From assembly GCA_903772945.1 (NCBI GenBank), contig CAICTM010000834.1:1-45997 (forward strand): a stretch of 45,997 nucleotides of DNA, read 5' to 3'. Below the pieces are notes generated by a model. That model did not search any database and was not told the DNA's origin. It worked only from the letters and a program-made list of their open reading frames with translations. Source of the DNA: Seminavis robusta (taxonomy: Eukaryota > Bacillariophyta > Bacillariophyceae > Naviculales > Naviculaceae). Shown piece by piece: positions 1-10,234 of the stretch; the first letter of the stretch is position 1, and each line of letters begins with the position of its first letter. Position numbers and translations under genes: made by a program.

Positions 1-2
1 AA

Positions 3-1769
3 TTTGAAAACACAGAGGATATCGCACTATCCTCAAACACCAAGTGGGAGGAAGATTTCTTGGCCCAGCCTGAGGGCAATGTGTGGAATCAAGAGAATGA
101 CGAACCAATAAACTGGAACAAAAGGTTGGGCGGCAAACAAGCCAAGACAGCAGCCGAAGCATATCGTGAGGCGAACAATGTTGGTCGGGCGAAGAACGAA
201 AAGGAACCCAACATTGATGGTGAAATCGAGAAGCAAGAGAAGAAAGGAAGAGAAGAGAAAGCGGGGAAACAGGTTGAAGAACAGATACCCGACGACGGAG
301 CCGGCAAAGGAAGGCCAGGTGAGGAGCCACTGAATTCTGAAGCTGAGGCACAGGCGGGTTCTCCGGGGGGAAATAAAGGCGAGGTCGAAGCGGCTGTTGG
401 TAATCCTTATCCAGGAGAAGCTTATTATGAGCATCAAGACGAATTGGCTGCTCAAGAACATGCAGGTGAAGACTTTGGCATCCTTGCTCCTGATGAGAAA
501 ACAGGAGAAGCTCCAGACGAGCCTCAATCATCTTCTGCGGACATCGATGCCAATGCGGTCGCTCATGCCTTACCCCTTGCTGGTTATGACCTTCCATCTT
601 CGAATCCAACCACAGACAGTCCAAGTAACAGTCCCAGCACCTGGCAGGCAGCTAGGACTTTCAACCCAACCGAAAATATACCTACCTCTTCTGCTCCAAG
701 TTCGGCGCCGAGCGGCAGCCCGAGCCAAACCCAAAGTCCAAGTCTTAGCCCTTCACAACCTAGTCAATCCGGAGAAGATAGCACGACCAACTTGGGGGGA
801 GTCACCGTCGTTGGTTGGGATAGCAACAACAATGGTAACAACAGTGGCAATAAAGTCGGAAAAGATGACAGCAACACAGTCGAAAATGCGGTACCTGAGG
901 ATGAAGCTGGAGAAGATATCAACCTGCTTGGGGGCGTAACTGTAGTTGGTTGGGGCAGCATCGCTGGTGATGGTGTTGGCATTGACAGTGGCAGCACCAC
1001 TACGGAAACTCCCACATCTGCCAGTCCGACTACGGAAGCCCCTACATCTGCCAGTCCCAGTACAGCCAATCCTACCACTCCAACTCCAAGCACGACAAGC
1101 CCTTCCTCCTTTGCTCCCGCAGGAGTCCAGAATGGAGGTGATAGCTCAGGGATCAACAAATCTCTTAGAGTGAAAGATGACCCCACAGAGTTATCCAGAG
1201 ATCATGTCAAAGATGATTTTGCTGGGAATGAGCAGACAGACGATTTCTGGTGGGATGGAGAAGAGCAGAATGCGGCAATAGCATCAATACCCACACAGAA
1301 TCCAGGAGCACCGCCCAACTCAACAGAAGACAGGAGCGACTGTCGCATTTGCTCCAGTGGAAACAAACCGTTGAACCCAAACAGAGTGATTATGCATACC
1401 AAACAAACTTGCCAAGAACTGGCTGAAGAGCTTGACTTGGCCCCTGTAGCATCTTGCACCGCAAAGAAGACAATCCTTCCGATTGACGTGGAGGCATATT
1501 GCGGTTGCGAGGGTGTCACAATGACGAGCTGGTGCACATTCTGTCCGCAAGGAACCAGCAACATATATCGCGATGTCACCATACCTTCGCTCAATATGAT
1601 GTCCTGTGGGGACGTTGAATTGCATTCTTCCTTCATCACCGTTCCCGGGGTTTGTGAGAGTTTGGGGCATCTTTCAAGTCTCTGCTGCGGAACCTTGGAT
1701 ACGTACTGGCGCCCACCACTAGAACAGGAAACAGAAATAGAAAGAGACTGGGGCTCAGGAGACGGGTGA
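3..1769 (+). CDS. Disordered Pro/Ser/Thr-rich protein with C-terminal Cys-rich domain (5' partial)
   Basis: The frame is open to the left edge of the window, so the start lies outside; the first in-frame codons read FENTEDIALSS. About 440 residues are low complexity: an acidic and Lys-rich stretch, then Pro/Ser/Thr-rich spacers. The motif LGGVTVVGW occurs twice (nt 794-820 and about 929-952) in similar acidic and Asn/Gly settings, a short internal duplication. The last 140 residues (from about nt 1339) form a Cys-rich block with pairs CRIC, CGC, CTFC and a terminal CC, ending in TGA at 1767. Cys-rich blocks with this kind of spacing behind low-complexity Ser/Pro linkers are common in diatom cell-surface or secreted proteins; that is a family impression, not a named domain. 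No enzyme motif is visible. A signal peptide, if present, would be upstream of the window. Confidence 0.72.
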   Translation, partial: FENTEDIALSSNTKWEEDFLAQPEGNVWNQENDEPINWNKRLGGKQAKTAAEAYREANNVGRAKNEKEPNIDGEIEKQEKKGREEKAGKQVEEQIPDDGAGKGRPGEEPLNSEAEAQAGSPGGNKGEVEAAVGNPYPGEAYYEHQDELAAQEHAGEDFGILAPDEKTGEAPDEPQSSSADIDANAVAHALPLAGYDLPSSNPTTDSPSNSPSTWQAARTFNPTENIPTSSAPSSAPSGSPSQTQSPSLSPSQPSQSGEDSTTNLGGVTVVGWDSNNNGNNSGNKVGKDDSNTVENAVPEDEAGEDINLLGGVTVVGWGSIAGDGVGIDSGSTTTETPTSASPTTEAPTSASPSTANPTTPTPSTTSPSSFAPAGVQNGGDSSGINKSLRVKDDPTELSRDHVKDDFAGNEQTDDFWWDGEEQNAAIASIPTQNPGAPPNSTEDRSDCRICSSGNKPLNPNRVIMHTKQTCQELAEELDLAPVASCTAKKTILPIDVEAYCGCEGVTMTSWCTFCPQGTSNIYRDVTIPSLNMMSCGDVELHSSFITVPGVCESLGHLSSLCCGTLDTYWRPPLEQETEIERDWGSGDG

Positions 1770-2093
1770 CGACCATAATGATGATGAAGCTCGATGATGA
1801 ATCGAGTCGAGTCTACAAGAACTAGATAAGAAACCCTGTAATTTTAGCACACTTCCATACTATCCGGACCCGGCTCTTAGGATGGTTATTTGCGAGAATT
1901 CGTCGACTCCCATAGAGATTGTTCGGAGCTTTCGGGAGGAGGAGCACCGGCTTTAGGCGCCACTAGGCTGCTGCCTTCAGGGAGGCAAGAAACGAGATTA
2001 CTGGGGGGGCGGGGAACGCGATTGTACTCCTCTACTGTCGGGTTTACACAAGCACCCGTTTCATTTGGTCGGCTTGATTCATTTGCTTCTTCT
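1770..2093. other. Intergenic, tail-to-tail
   Basis: This is the 324-base gap between the convergent Cys-rich protein gene and the intronless GT10 gene. It should contain both 3' UTRs. A G-rich run lies at about 2001-2015. I see no gene here. Confidence 0.5.
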
Positions 2094-4490
2094 TTACTTG
2101 ATGGAAAAGAACATCAACGGATCCAGAAAATCTGTAATCATAAGGCGTGCATAAGGAGACATGTTGTACTCGGTGGCGGCATCGCGAAGCACATTGACAT
2201 CTTCCAAAATCACCCTGATTCGAAGGACTTCGTCTTTCATGAGACGAGGAACCTTCGCGGTCTCTTTGTCTTCCGACTCTACTTTGGGAATGACTTCCGG
2301 GCCGTCCGCCGAGGTCAGATCCTTAATCAGAATATCGACCAGGCCACCCAACTTTGGGGTTTTCAACTCGGCGACCCAATTGGTGAGGATTGTTGCTCTC
2401 GTCTTGCCATCTTGAATGGCAATCGAACTCACGAGCGGGATATGCTTTGATGGATTGTCGTTGTTCATCAAGAGCTGATGCGGGTGTTGTACATGTGCCC
2501 CCTCCACATTGTCAATATCCTTAATGTAGAGTCGCAACACAAGCTTGAGCTTTTTGCGCAAGGACTCTATGCTAGTGATTGCGATATCCACAATACCATT
2601 GTCATGACTGAGCACTTTGCGAGTAATGGCCACGTCATCAAAGGAGATCGTTTGTTCGACAAAGGAACTCTTGTCACAAAATTTTCTACCTCGCGGTGCT
2701 TCCGCTCCCATGTCACTCATCCATATCTCTTCCACGGGCAGTTTGAGTTCATCCTTGGGTGAGATGCAAAATTTTCGATCCACGGCTGGCTTCTCAATGG
2801 TTTGCGTCCGAGGATTCCATCCCAACGAGTACTTGGTGGCCAATGCAAAGCGGCACATGCGACAGTAGGACGAGGACGACTTTTCCTTTAAAAATCCATA
2901 CTTGTCCTCGAGAGGAGTTCCCTCTTGATCTCTCCATGCATGCAGTTTGTCCCACAATGCTCTGGAATGTCGTACTTTGTCCAGATGTGCCGCCAGTTCC
3001 TTTTGGGACGAGTACTCTCCCCCCACAATCACACTATTTTTGGGAACATGCTCTCGAATGTTGGGTGCCCCAAAATAGACGGGGATGGATCCCGCCGTGA
3101 GGGCATCCCATACCAATTCGGAAATCATGTCGGGATTCTGCGAATGCCCAATGACAAAGGTGAACATGTACTGACTCATGATGGTTTGTCGATCTTGATA
3201 TCGGTTCATGTCCAACTTGGTTCGCGTCGGTTTCAAATTGGCATTCCCAAACTCGCAGGGTCCGTAGTAATCAATGGTTCCCTTGAAGGCTTCCTGTACT
3301 TTTCCCGCCCACGCTGCCGGTTTGATTTCTCCGGTACACGGTTCGAGATGAAAAAAGGCCATGCCTCGTTTCCCGGATTTGTGAAAATCAGTCCTCGGAG
3401 CATTCTTCATTTCCCCGTATCGATCCCAATCAAATGCCGAAAGGGGGATTTCCGATTGAAAGGATCGTGTGACGTAAAAGTAGTTTTCCCGATACGCCTT
3501 TCGTGAAATGGCGACTTCTTGGGGATTGAGGCGGGGATCCAACCAGGAATAGCGAAAGTGGAAATCGGTTCCTTCGACGGTCCAATCGGAAATATCGGGG
3601 AGACAGACTTCGCCCTTGGCATTGTCATTATCGGCAATGGCGCACGTGTCCATGCTGACTTTGCAGGGAACGTTGCAGTCTTTGACCGTTTCCAGCGAGC
3701 CATACGAGTCTTTGCGTTGCATGACAATGGGTGGCAATTTCATCAAGTCCCGCCGTATGGTGCTGATCATTTTATCGGAGGCTTCGAGCAAGAGTCGTGG
3801 TGGTTCGGTGAATGCATGCTCGCATAGTTTTTTCATGTGTGCGACGGCGTGGGGTTGGATGGTTTTGCCACACCAATGCCGTGGGAACGGTTGTGAATTG
3901 TAGACGATAATGCCCTTGCTCTTTTTGCCAATATTGAAACATTCTTCCTTGACAAGTCTCTTGTTACTGTCGTTCGTATAATAATGACAGGGTTGGAGTT
4001 CTTGGTCTTTTCGGACCATGAGTTGTGCAGCATCTTTGGCATCTTGGTCGGCTTGTTGCTGGAGTGCTTGGGATGTAATAGCCAGACGCTTTCGAAAGGA
4101 GGGTTCCAATCGTTCTCGATCAAAATGGAAATGAAGTGCTCCTGGAAACGCTTTGGAATTGACACTCCACTCTTTGGATTGAATCGAGTCCTTGTACTGA
4201 GGAGGAATGGTAGCTTTGGGGATCTGCAGCTTTTTGACGGTGGATTTCTTTTTGGAATTCTTCCAGACTCGTTTGGACTTCATCAATTGCTTGTCGCTTC
4301 GATGCACAGATACTCTGGCCGAGGAATCCTGATGCGATGGACCTTCAAAACTCAGAAACACAATGAAACAGCTCTGCAGAAAGACAACGGCCAATAGAAT
4401 GTACTGGGGATGGGCCCACGAGGACCATGATGAAGAGGAAGCATTCTTGCCGTCTTTCGACTTGCCATTATTGTTGCTGGTATCCTGCAT
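2094..4490 (-). CDS. GT10 fucosyltransferase-like type II membrane protein (intronless, divergent active site)
   Basis: Single exon of 798 aa from ATG at 4490 to TAA at 2094. A short cytoplasmic tail is followed by one hydrophobic segment (about residues 30-49, ending FLQSCFIVFLSF), the type II topology of Golgi glycosyltransferases. The GT10 C-terminal signature spans about residues 440-510: SELVWDAL, AGSIPVYFGAPNIREHVP and NSVI, then a LHAWRD segment and a Cys-containing GLGWN-like stretch. The same blocks occur in the same order in the divergent neighbour at 4823-7946, so the two are paralogues. The usual GT10 NC...R motif is replaced here (AFFHLEPC where the neighbour has AVFLARNC), and the Lys of the [TS]EK motif is Leu. 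Family knowledge: GT10 enzymes transfer fucose from GDP-fucose to N-acetylglucosamine-type acceptors. Given the changed residues, this copy may have altered specificity or no activity. The roughly 250-residue tail beyond the catalytic domain is unassigned. Confidence 0.82.
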   Translation of the reverse strand: MQDTSNNNGKSKDGKNASSSSWSSWAHPQYILLAVVFLQSCFIVFLSFEGPSHQDSSARVSVHRSDKQLMKSKRVWKNSKKKSTVKKLQIPKATIPPQYKDSIQSKEWSVNSKAFPGALHFHFDRERLEPSFRKRLAITSQALQQQADQDAKDAAQLMVRKDQELQPCHYYTNDSNKRLVKEECFNIGKKSKGIIVYNSQPFPRHWCGKTIQPHAVAHMKKLCEHAFTEPPRLLLEASDKMISTIRRDLMKLPPIVMQRKDSYGSLETVKDCNVPCKVSMDTCAIADNDNAKGEVCLPDISDWTVEGTDFHFRYSWLDPRLNPQEVAISRKAYRENYFYVTRSFQSEIPLSAFDWDRYGEMKNAPRTDFHKSGKRGMAFFHLEPCTGEIKPAAWAGKVQEAFKGTIDYYGPCEFGNANLKPTRTKLDMNRYQDRQTIMSQYMFTFVIGHSQNPDMISELVWDALTAGSIPVYFGAPNIREHVPKNSVIVGGEYSSQKELAAHLDKVRHSRALWDKLHAWRDQEGTPLEDKYGFLKEKSSSSYCRMCRFALATKYSLGWNPRTQTIEKPAVDRKFCISPKDELKLPVEEIWMSDMGAEAPRGRKFCDKSSFVEQTISFDDVAITRKVLSHDNGIVDIAITSIESLRKKLKLVLRLYIKDIDNVEGAHVQHPHQLLMNNDNPSKHIPLVSSIAIQDGKTRATILTNWVAELKTPKLGGLVDILIKDLTSADGPEVIPKVESEDKETAKVPRLMKDEVLRIRVILEDVNVLRDAATEYNMSPYARLMITDFLDPLMFFSIK

Positions 4491-4822
4491 GATGATCTAT
4501 TTATTTGTAGTGACCTTCACAGCAGTAGTGTGGAGAGATGAAATGGAAGAGTGCAGCAACGAAAGATCTGGGTAACTAGTATTAGTAGTTTTGTGGTTGG
4601 AGTGAGAAAGGTGTGACTTTTCCAAGTCATTGTGACTTGTTATCTGAAACTTACCAGAACTACACATACGTAGGGCTGGGGCTAACTTTGAGATCTTAGG
4701 GAGAAGCTTACTAATAGACGATCTGGACTTAGAGACCTCAAAAACGGCTCTACCGCACCTTCTTGAGCTCACATTTTGGCTCCAAACCGATGTCGACCAA
4801 TAACTGAAACGAATAGAATAAG
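4491..4822. promoter_or_regulatory. Bidirectional promoter region between the GT10 paralogues
   Basis: The 332-base gap separates the start codons of two divergently transcribed GT10 genes and must hold both 5' UTRs and both promoters, possibly shared. I see no convincing TATA box or other named element. The call rests on gene arrangement only. Confidence 0.4.
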
Positions 4823-7800
4823 ATGCGACAACAACAAAAGAAAAGAACCATACGCGAGACCATGGCGCTTTCGCTGCGTTCTCCTACGCATCATCAGAAA
4901 AAGAGTGTCGTGTGGTGGAACCATGTCGTTCGATGCTGTGTGGGAGCACGACGATGCGCCGCCACCAGCTTGCCTCGCATCATTCTCTTTGCCATTTTTC
5001 TGCACGTCTTTTTCACAGCCTTGTTGGTAGCCCGACTCGGTGACATGAATGATCTACGAAATCGACCGTACATCCCCTATCGCGAAAAGGATCCGGAACG
5101 TGTGGAAATTCCTCGTATCAAGGCGCGTGGTCATCGGCGGGCTTACAATAATAATCAGCAAGAGTCCGTTCCTTCGTCGTCATCAGCACTGCGAAAAACC
5201 GCCACACTTAGCCACGAACAAGGAGATCCGAGTCTCTCGACTTTCAACGATCCTCTCTTGACCGAAGTCGATGACTTGTACGTGGAACACTTGCAGAATA
5301 TTAGTCAGCACATTCAGCACAAACTGAACGGTGCCACCAAGGTCATGTCCTGTCGATGGCGCAACAATCCAAACGACCTGTACGCCAAGCAAGATTGTCA
5401 CTATCACATGACGCAACAACAACAACGATTCCAAGGACATCGAGGACGAGTCGTTCTATTCAATCCACTCGAACAAGAACGAGTGCTCTGCGATGGAAGT
5501 CGCATTGCCCCCGCCAGTATCCGCGTCATTGGGCGGCACGATCTCAACTGTTCCGATCCACCACGATTGTATCCCATCGTCCCGACCATGGAGGCCATGG
5601 CCGACATGGAACCCATGGAAGTGCGATTCCGACCCGTCGGACGAGCTCAGATGAAACAGTTTCCCTGTGATGTTCCCTGTATCAGTGACGACAATCCAGG
5701 CGTCGTCATGACAAGATTCGTACGAACAACACCCTTTGCGGTCGAGTTTTCCATGGAGGGGCCGCAGTACTACCAGCAACTGCGAATCAATCCAAAAGCA
5801 CATCGATACCACAAATACTACTCGACAACTTCCTTAAAGTCTGAAGTGCCATTGCCGTACTTTAGTTGGAAAGAATATGGAAACAGCATTCAAGGTACGA
5901 CATGACTATGACTGTACATGCGTTGGTTTGCAGTTGACACTCTCTTGCACTTCATAAGCGTGCTTCTGCTTCTTACATTATTGCCTTCTTGCCGAACTCT
6001 CCTGCTTTGTACCGTAGGCACCTCTGTCCAGTACGATCAAGCCATCAAGGGAGCGGTCTTTTTGGCGCGAAACTGCAATAGCCGAAACAATCGAGAGGCG
6101 CTTGTCAAAGCATTGATCGAGTCCGAGTTTCGGGTCGACTCTGTCTCGTCGTGTTTGAAAAACAGCGACCCTCCCGATGGACTCACGGAAAAGGTGGACA
6201 TTATGGGACGATACTTGTTTGCGCTCGCATTCGAGAATCAATGCGAAGATGATTACGTTTCTGAAAAGCTATGGGGGACACTTCAGTCAGGATCAGGTAT
6301 GCACATGAGGTTGTTGTGTTGTGGGCCACCTTTTGATAGATATATTTGAAACTCACGCCTTTTTGTCACGCGATGCATAGTCCCAATTTACTACGGTGCT
6401 CCGAACGTGGGCGAACATGTCCCGCCTCATTCCGTCATCAATGCCAACGCCTTCAATTCGTCCGATGCGCTTGCAGAGTATTTGCACGAGGTAGCCAACA
6501 ACAAAACACTTTACGAATCCTATCACGCATGGAGGACACAACCACTTCCGGAAGCCTTTGTGCGAAAATTCAACTTTACCCATTCACATTCGACTTGTAG
6601 AACCTGCAGGTGAGTGAGCAAGAGGGTTGGCATCTGCAGTCTTGCTGAGTAAATTGAATCATTCAACGCTATCATCTGGTACATTTGTTTATGTTGTTTT
6701 CAGGTGGGCATTTGCCAAGAAGTATGGGCTTGGTTGGAACCACCAAGCTCAGATGGTCGAGCAACTGTACATTCAGAGAAAAACATGCCACGATGATCAG
6801 GGGATGCTCACCCATCCCTTTCACGAAACATGGCTGCGCGGAGGTGACAAACGTGTGCTGCTAAAATCGAACAACGGAAAACAATCCACATGCCACTTTG
6901 GCTTGACCAGTTTCACGACAAACATCCTAATGGACACCCTCAATTTGCGTCGCACTGTTCGTTCCCAAGACGGCGTGACGGATATCCTTCTGGAAAGCAT
7001 ACACAACAATCCACAATCGCGTCAAGATGCCTTGTCGTCTGACAGCAGCATTATTCTGAGGATGAGCACCAGAATTTCCACGGATCTTGGATCCAAAGGT
7101 GCTCTAACGACGCTGTCGGAACGCCACTATCGCTTCCAGGACGATACAAGTAGAATCACTATCCTGACCTCACGGGACACGAACATTTCCATTCAGGGAG
7201 AAGGAATCTTGGACGTCCAAATCCCGCACGTCGATGACATCATTGAAATTCGTACAATAGTGGAGAACATCGATACATCATACAATGACACGAGCAATCG
7301 CACGAACTACTTTGGGCAAGTCATGACGGAAGATTTTCTGAATCCACTGGAGAAGTTTGTTGTTTGGGGAAGTCCCCCAAACCTTTCTGAATGGGTAGGG
7401 CACGAGTTGACCGACGTCGGTATCATTAGTGCAGCAGATGACGACGACGCTACGCCCGACGACGATGAAGCTAAGAACGAAAGAGATTTTCACGAAGAAA
7501 GCATAAAACTGGAGGTCCAAGCTTTGAAAGCTCAGTTGGCCCTGACGAAAAATAGCGAAAGGAAGCAAGAAGACAACAAGAAGGTATTATCGGGAATAAA
7601 GAATCTGATCGCTTCTGGCGTCATAAAGGTTCACGATGTTGGCGAGGATGAAACGCCAGAGTCGGAGTTTAATAAGCACTTATCTCGATTGAAAGCAGAC
7701 TCGAGGCTCCATGATCACGACGGCACGAGATCGAAGAAAGAGAAACGACTGCCGCGTGAAAGCTTGACCCCAAAGCAAGAGATGATGGCCCAAGTTCGAC

Positions 7801-7946
7801 AAAGATTCAAGGATCGGCAGCAGGAAGCCCCCCTCCAATTTGCTCTACCTAGGATGCGGGAAGCATACGAGGCACATCTGCAACAGCAACGGCAACTGGA
7901 GCTGGAACAGCAACAGCAACTGGAACAGCAACACGACCTGTTGTAG
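4823..7946 (+). CDS. GT10 alpha-1,3-fucosyltransferase-like protein, four exons
   Basis: Exons 4823-5894, 6018-6296, 6381-6609 and 6704-7946 join in frame to 940 aa, with introns of 123, 84 and 94 nt and donors GTACGA, GTATGC and GTGAGT. Each join rebuilds conserved protein: exon 2 to 3 gives GS-VPIYYGAPN and exon 3 to 4 gives CRTCR-WAFAKKYGLGWN. A type II signal anchor lies at about residues 50-70 (IILFAIFLHVFFTALLVA). Catalytic hallmarks are intact: AVFLARNCNSRNNR (about residue 370), ALAFENQCEDDYVSEKLW (about 425) and VPIYYGAPNVGEHVPPHSVI. This matches Golgi GDP-fucose-dependent fucosyltransferases that act on glycoproteins. The C-terminus carries an acidic region and a Gln-rich, probably coiled-coil end, not typical of the family. 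It is the paralogue of the divergent gene at 2094-4490, which has no introns. The family call is firm; the exact linkage is not. Confidence 0.88.
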
Positions 7947-8166
7947 GCTCTCATGGCACAAAGTCAAGATTACTTCACGCCCGGGGTTCTGAGATTTCAG
8001 CGGGAAGGCCGCTGCTGAAGCTCAGCTCATTCACACGCACTGCATAAACCAGCTGTATTCACGATCAATCTACACTGTTCCACTCTAATTTCATATCATC
8101 CTGTTTCCATTTTATTAAGGAATAACGATATTCTACATACTACTCCCCCGTAGTCTAGCTAAAACG
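7947..8166. other. Intergenic, tail-to-tail
   Basis: This 220-base gap lies between the convergent GT10 and GatA genes and should hold both 3' ends. Nothing else is seen. Confidence 0.4.
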
Positions 8167-9903
8167 TTACGTGGCTTGCCTAGCCAAGTATCGAGCCACT
8201 TCCAGCAGTCTTTCTTCATCGAGCCGATGCCCCACTAGCTGTAACCCGACCACTCCGTCCACAGTCGCGGTATCCGGGGCTACACTTACGGCTGCCAATC
8301 CAGCCAGACTTATGGGCACGGTCATGATGTCATTGGCAAACATGGCAGTACTGTCCACGGCCTCCTCGTCCAAACATGGCGGTGGCGAGACTACAGTCGG
8401 GATCAACAGATAGTCCACATGTGTTTCCAAAGCATTGTGAAGTTGTCGAGTCACCAAGGCACGGAGTTTGGCAGCACCTTCGTAATGGGTGTGGAACTTG
8501 TCCGAGGACAAGACGGCCGTGCCACATAAGATGCGTCGAATGACTTCCAGTCCAAATCCGGTGGTTCGCGTCGCGGCATATTGTCGATGCAGAGACGAAC
8601 GTTCGTCATTGTCATCATTAGTATCATTTGCTGCTGTCTCCGCCGCGACTCCGTACCGGAACCCATCGTATCGGGCGAGATTGGAGCTAGCTTCGGCACA
8701 TGCAAGCACGTAGTAAGCGGCCAAACTTTGTTGAATCATCTCGGGTGACACAATATCGTGGGACAAGTGCACTACAGAGGCACCCGCATCGGCCAGATCA
8801 TTGGCCCCTTGGGTCCAGGCTTTCTGGACCGCGTCGGGGCATTCTTCCACGCAAAAGGCAGCCGGAATTCCAATCCTGATACCCTGTAAGGGATGGTTGC
8901 TGCTATCATGTGTGGTTGGTTCTTCTCGGGTGATTGTCTCCTGTGGTTTGTTATTTCGTTGGGTGGTTGAGTAGACATGAGACGTGGAATCCTTCGGGAT
9001 GGACTTGTCGGCGGCCAACTCCTCCAACACCATCGAGGCACAGTCGACCGTGGGTGTCACGAATCCTACGGTATCCAAGGAAGAGGCATAGCTGACCAAT
9101 CCGTGGCGACTCAAGCGTCCATAGGATGGTTTCAACCCAACGACTCCACACCACGCGGCCGGCAATCGAATGGATCCACCCGTGTCCGATCCAAAGGCAA
9201 TCAGAGACGATCCATGAGCAATGGAAGCGGCTGCCCCACAGGAGGATCCACCTGCGGCATAATTATTGTTGTTGGTTTGATCTTGCTGTTGCTGCTCTTG
9301 GTGAGCTTTCAAAATGTCGGAAGGATCGTGTTTCACGATTTCTGCCAGTGTCATTTCGGGTGCATTGGGTGGTGGTGATGTCAAGTACGCCAAGGGATTC
9401 TTGGTCGGTTTGGAATTGCTAGTGTTGGTTCCCAGACTCCCCATGCCAAATTCATCCATGTTGGTAATACCAATGCAAATGGCGCCACAGTCTTCGACCA
9501 AGCGTTGTACCACGGCAGCATTGTATCCCACATTATGATTATTGTGGTCGGAATTGGAAAAAGCTCCCAGGATGCGACTGCCCGCTGTCAGTGGATGATC
9601 TGCTACAGCCAAATTGGCCTTGATGGAAATGGGAATCCCATCCAAGGGACTCCGTTGTTCTTGATTGGCACGCCGTTGATCCGATTCTCGAGCGGCTTGA
9701 GCAATATCCTCCCAGGAAGATATCCGGCTAAAGGCCCCCAATTCCCAGACTTGGTCGCCTGCCACTGCCGTGGAATGACAATATCGCGCCAACTCTTCAC
9801 ACGTCAATTGATGTGTCGAGATTAAATGCACAATGGCTCGAAGAGACCAGGATGCGCGATGCGGGAGCAGCGTCAGGGAGCGACAGAGAGATGGAGAGGA
9901 CAT
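8167..9903 (-). CDS. gatA: Glutamyl-tRNA(Gln) amidotransferase subunit A (organellar GatA)
   Basis: The 578-aa frame runs from ATG at 9903 to TAA at 8167; an open extension upstream begins only with non-ATG codons. The amidase-signature Ser-cisSer-Lys triad is complete: Lys95 (PISIKANL), Ser220 in AAGGSSCGAAASIAHG and nucleophile Ser244 in FGSDTGGSIRLPA. The 24-residue spacing between the two serines is canonical. The substrate-region motifs NMDEFGMGS and GVVGLKPSYGRLSRHGL favour GatA over generic amidases. Role: it releases ammonia from glutamine so that Glu-tRNA(Gln) becomes Gln-tRNA(Gln), with GatB and GatC, in mitochondria or plastid. The first 28 residues are Ser/Arg/Leu-rich without acidic residues, consistent with an organelle transit peptide. 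A Gln/Asn-rich insertion (about residues 200-215) precedes the serine loop, and the usual GGSSGGS reads GGSSCGA, with catalytic residues kept. Confidence 0.9.
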   Translation of the reverse strand: MSSPSLCRSLTLLPHRASWSLRAIVHLISTHQLTCEELARYCHSTAVAGDQVWELGAFSRISSWEDIAQAARESDQRRANQEQRSPLDGIPISIKANLAVADHPLTAGSRILGAFSNSDHNNHNVGYNAAVVQRLVEDCGAICIGITNMDEFGMGSLGTNTSNSKPTKNPLAYLTSPPPNAPEMTLAEIVKHDPSDILKAHQEQQQQDQTNNNNYAAGGSSCGAAASIAHGSSLIAFGSDTGGSIRLPAAWCGVVGLKPSYGRLSRHGLVSYASSLDTVGFVTPTVDCASMVLEELAADKSIPKDSTSHVYSTTQRNNKPQETITREEPTTHDSSNHPLQGIRIGIPAAFCVEECPDAVQKAWTQGANDLADAGASVVHLSHDIVSPEMIQQSLAAYYVLACAEASSNLARYDGFRYGVAAETAANDTNDDNDERSSLHRQYAATRTTGFGLEVIRRILCGTAVLSSDKFHTHYEGAAKLRALVTRQLHNALETHVDYLLIPTVVSPPPCLDEEAVDSTAMFANDIMTVPISLAGLAAVSVAPDTATVDGVVGLQLVGHRLDEERLLEVARYLARQAT

Positions 9904-10234
9904 GCTGGGTGGCCAATACACTACACTACCAACAAATCAGACAATCAGACTGCTATGGTTGGGTTGCTTGGATCGACCCAGAAAAAATGAGAGGTGATGG
10001 TCGAGCGGAAAGCAAAGTTTGCAGAAGCCGAATCTACAGTAGGGCTAAGGGAAAGCTGCGAAGAATGACCCGTCAACATACAAGACCACTTGGTCGCCAC
10101 AACTCGACGGGGACGCCTGCTCAACACTCGAAGGTCCAAGGTAGTAGACCTCATAATACTACTACCAGCCAGCTTCCACACTGCCAGAGAACTGGTTAGT
10201 GAAAAGTGGACTCTTTATCACCGAAGGAACTGAC
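9904..10234. other. Intergenic between divergent gatA and LRR gene 1
   Basis: The 331-base gap separates divergent start codons and should contain both promoters. No TATA-like or named element was recognised. Confidence 0.35.

Noticed and set aside
1890..2450. Plus-strand ORF of 186 codons
   Set aside because: Mostly overlaps the GT10 gene in antisense; composition is not protein-like and no motif is present.
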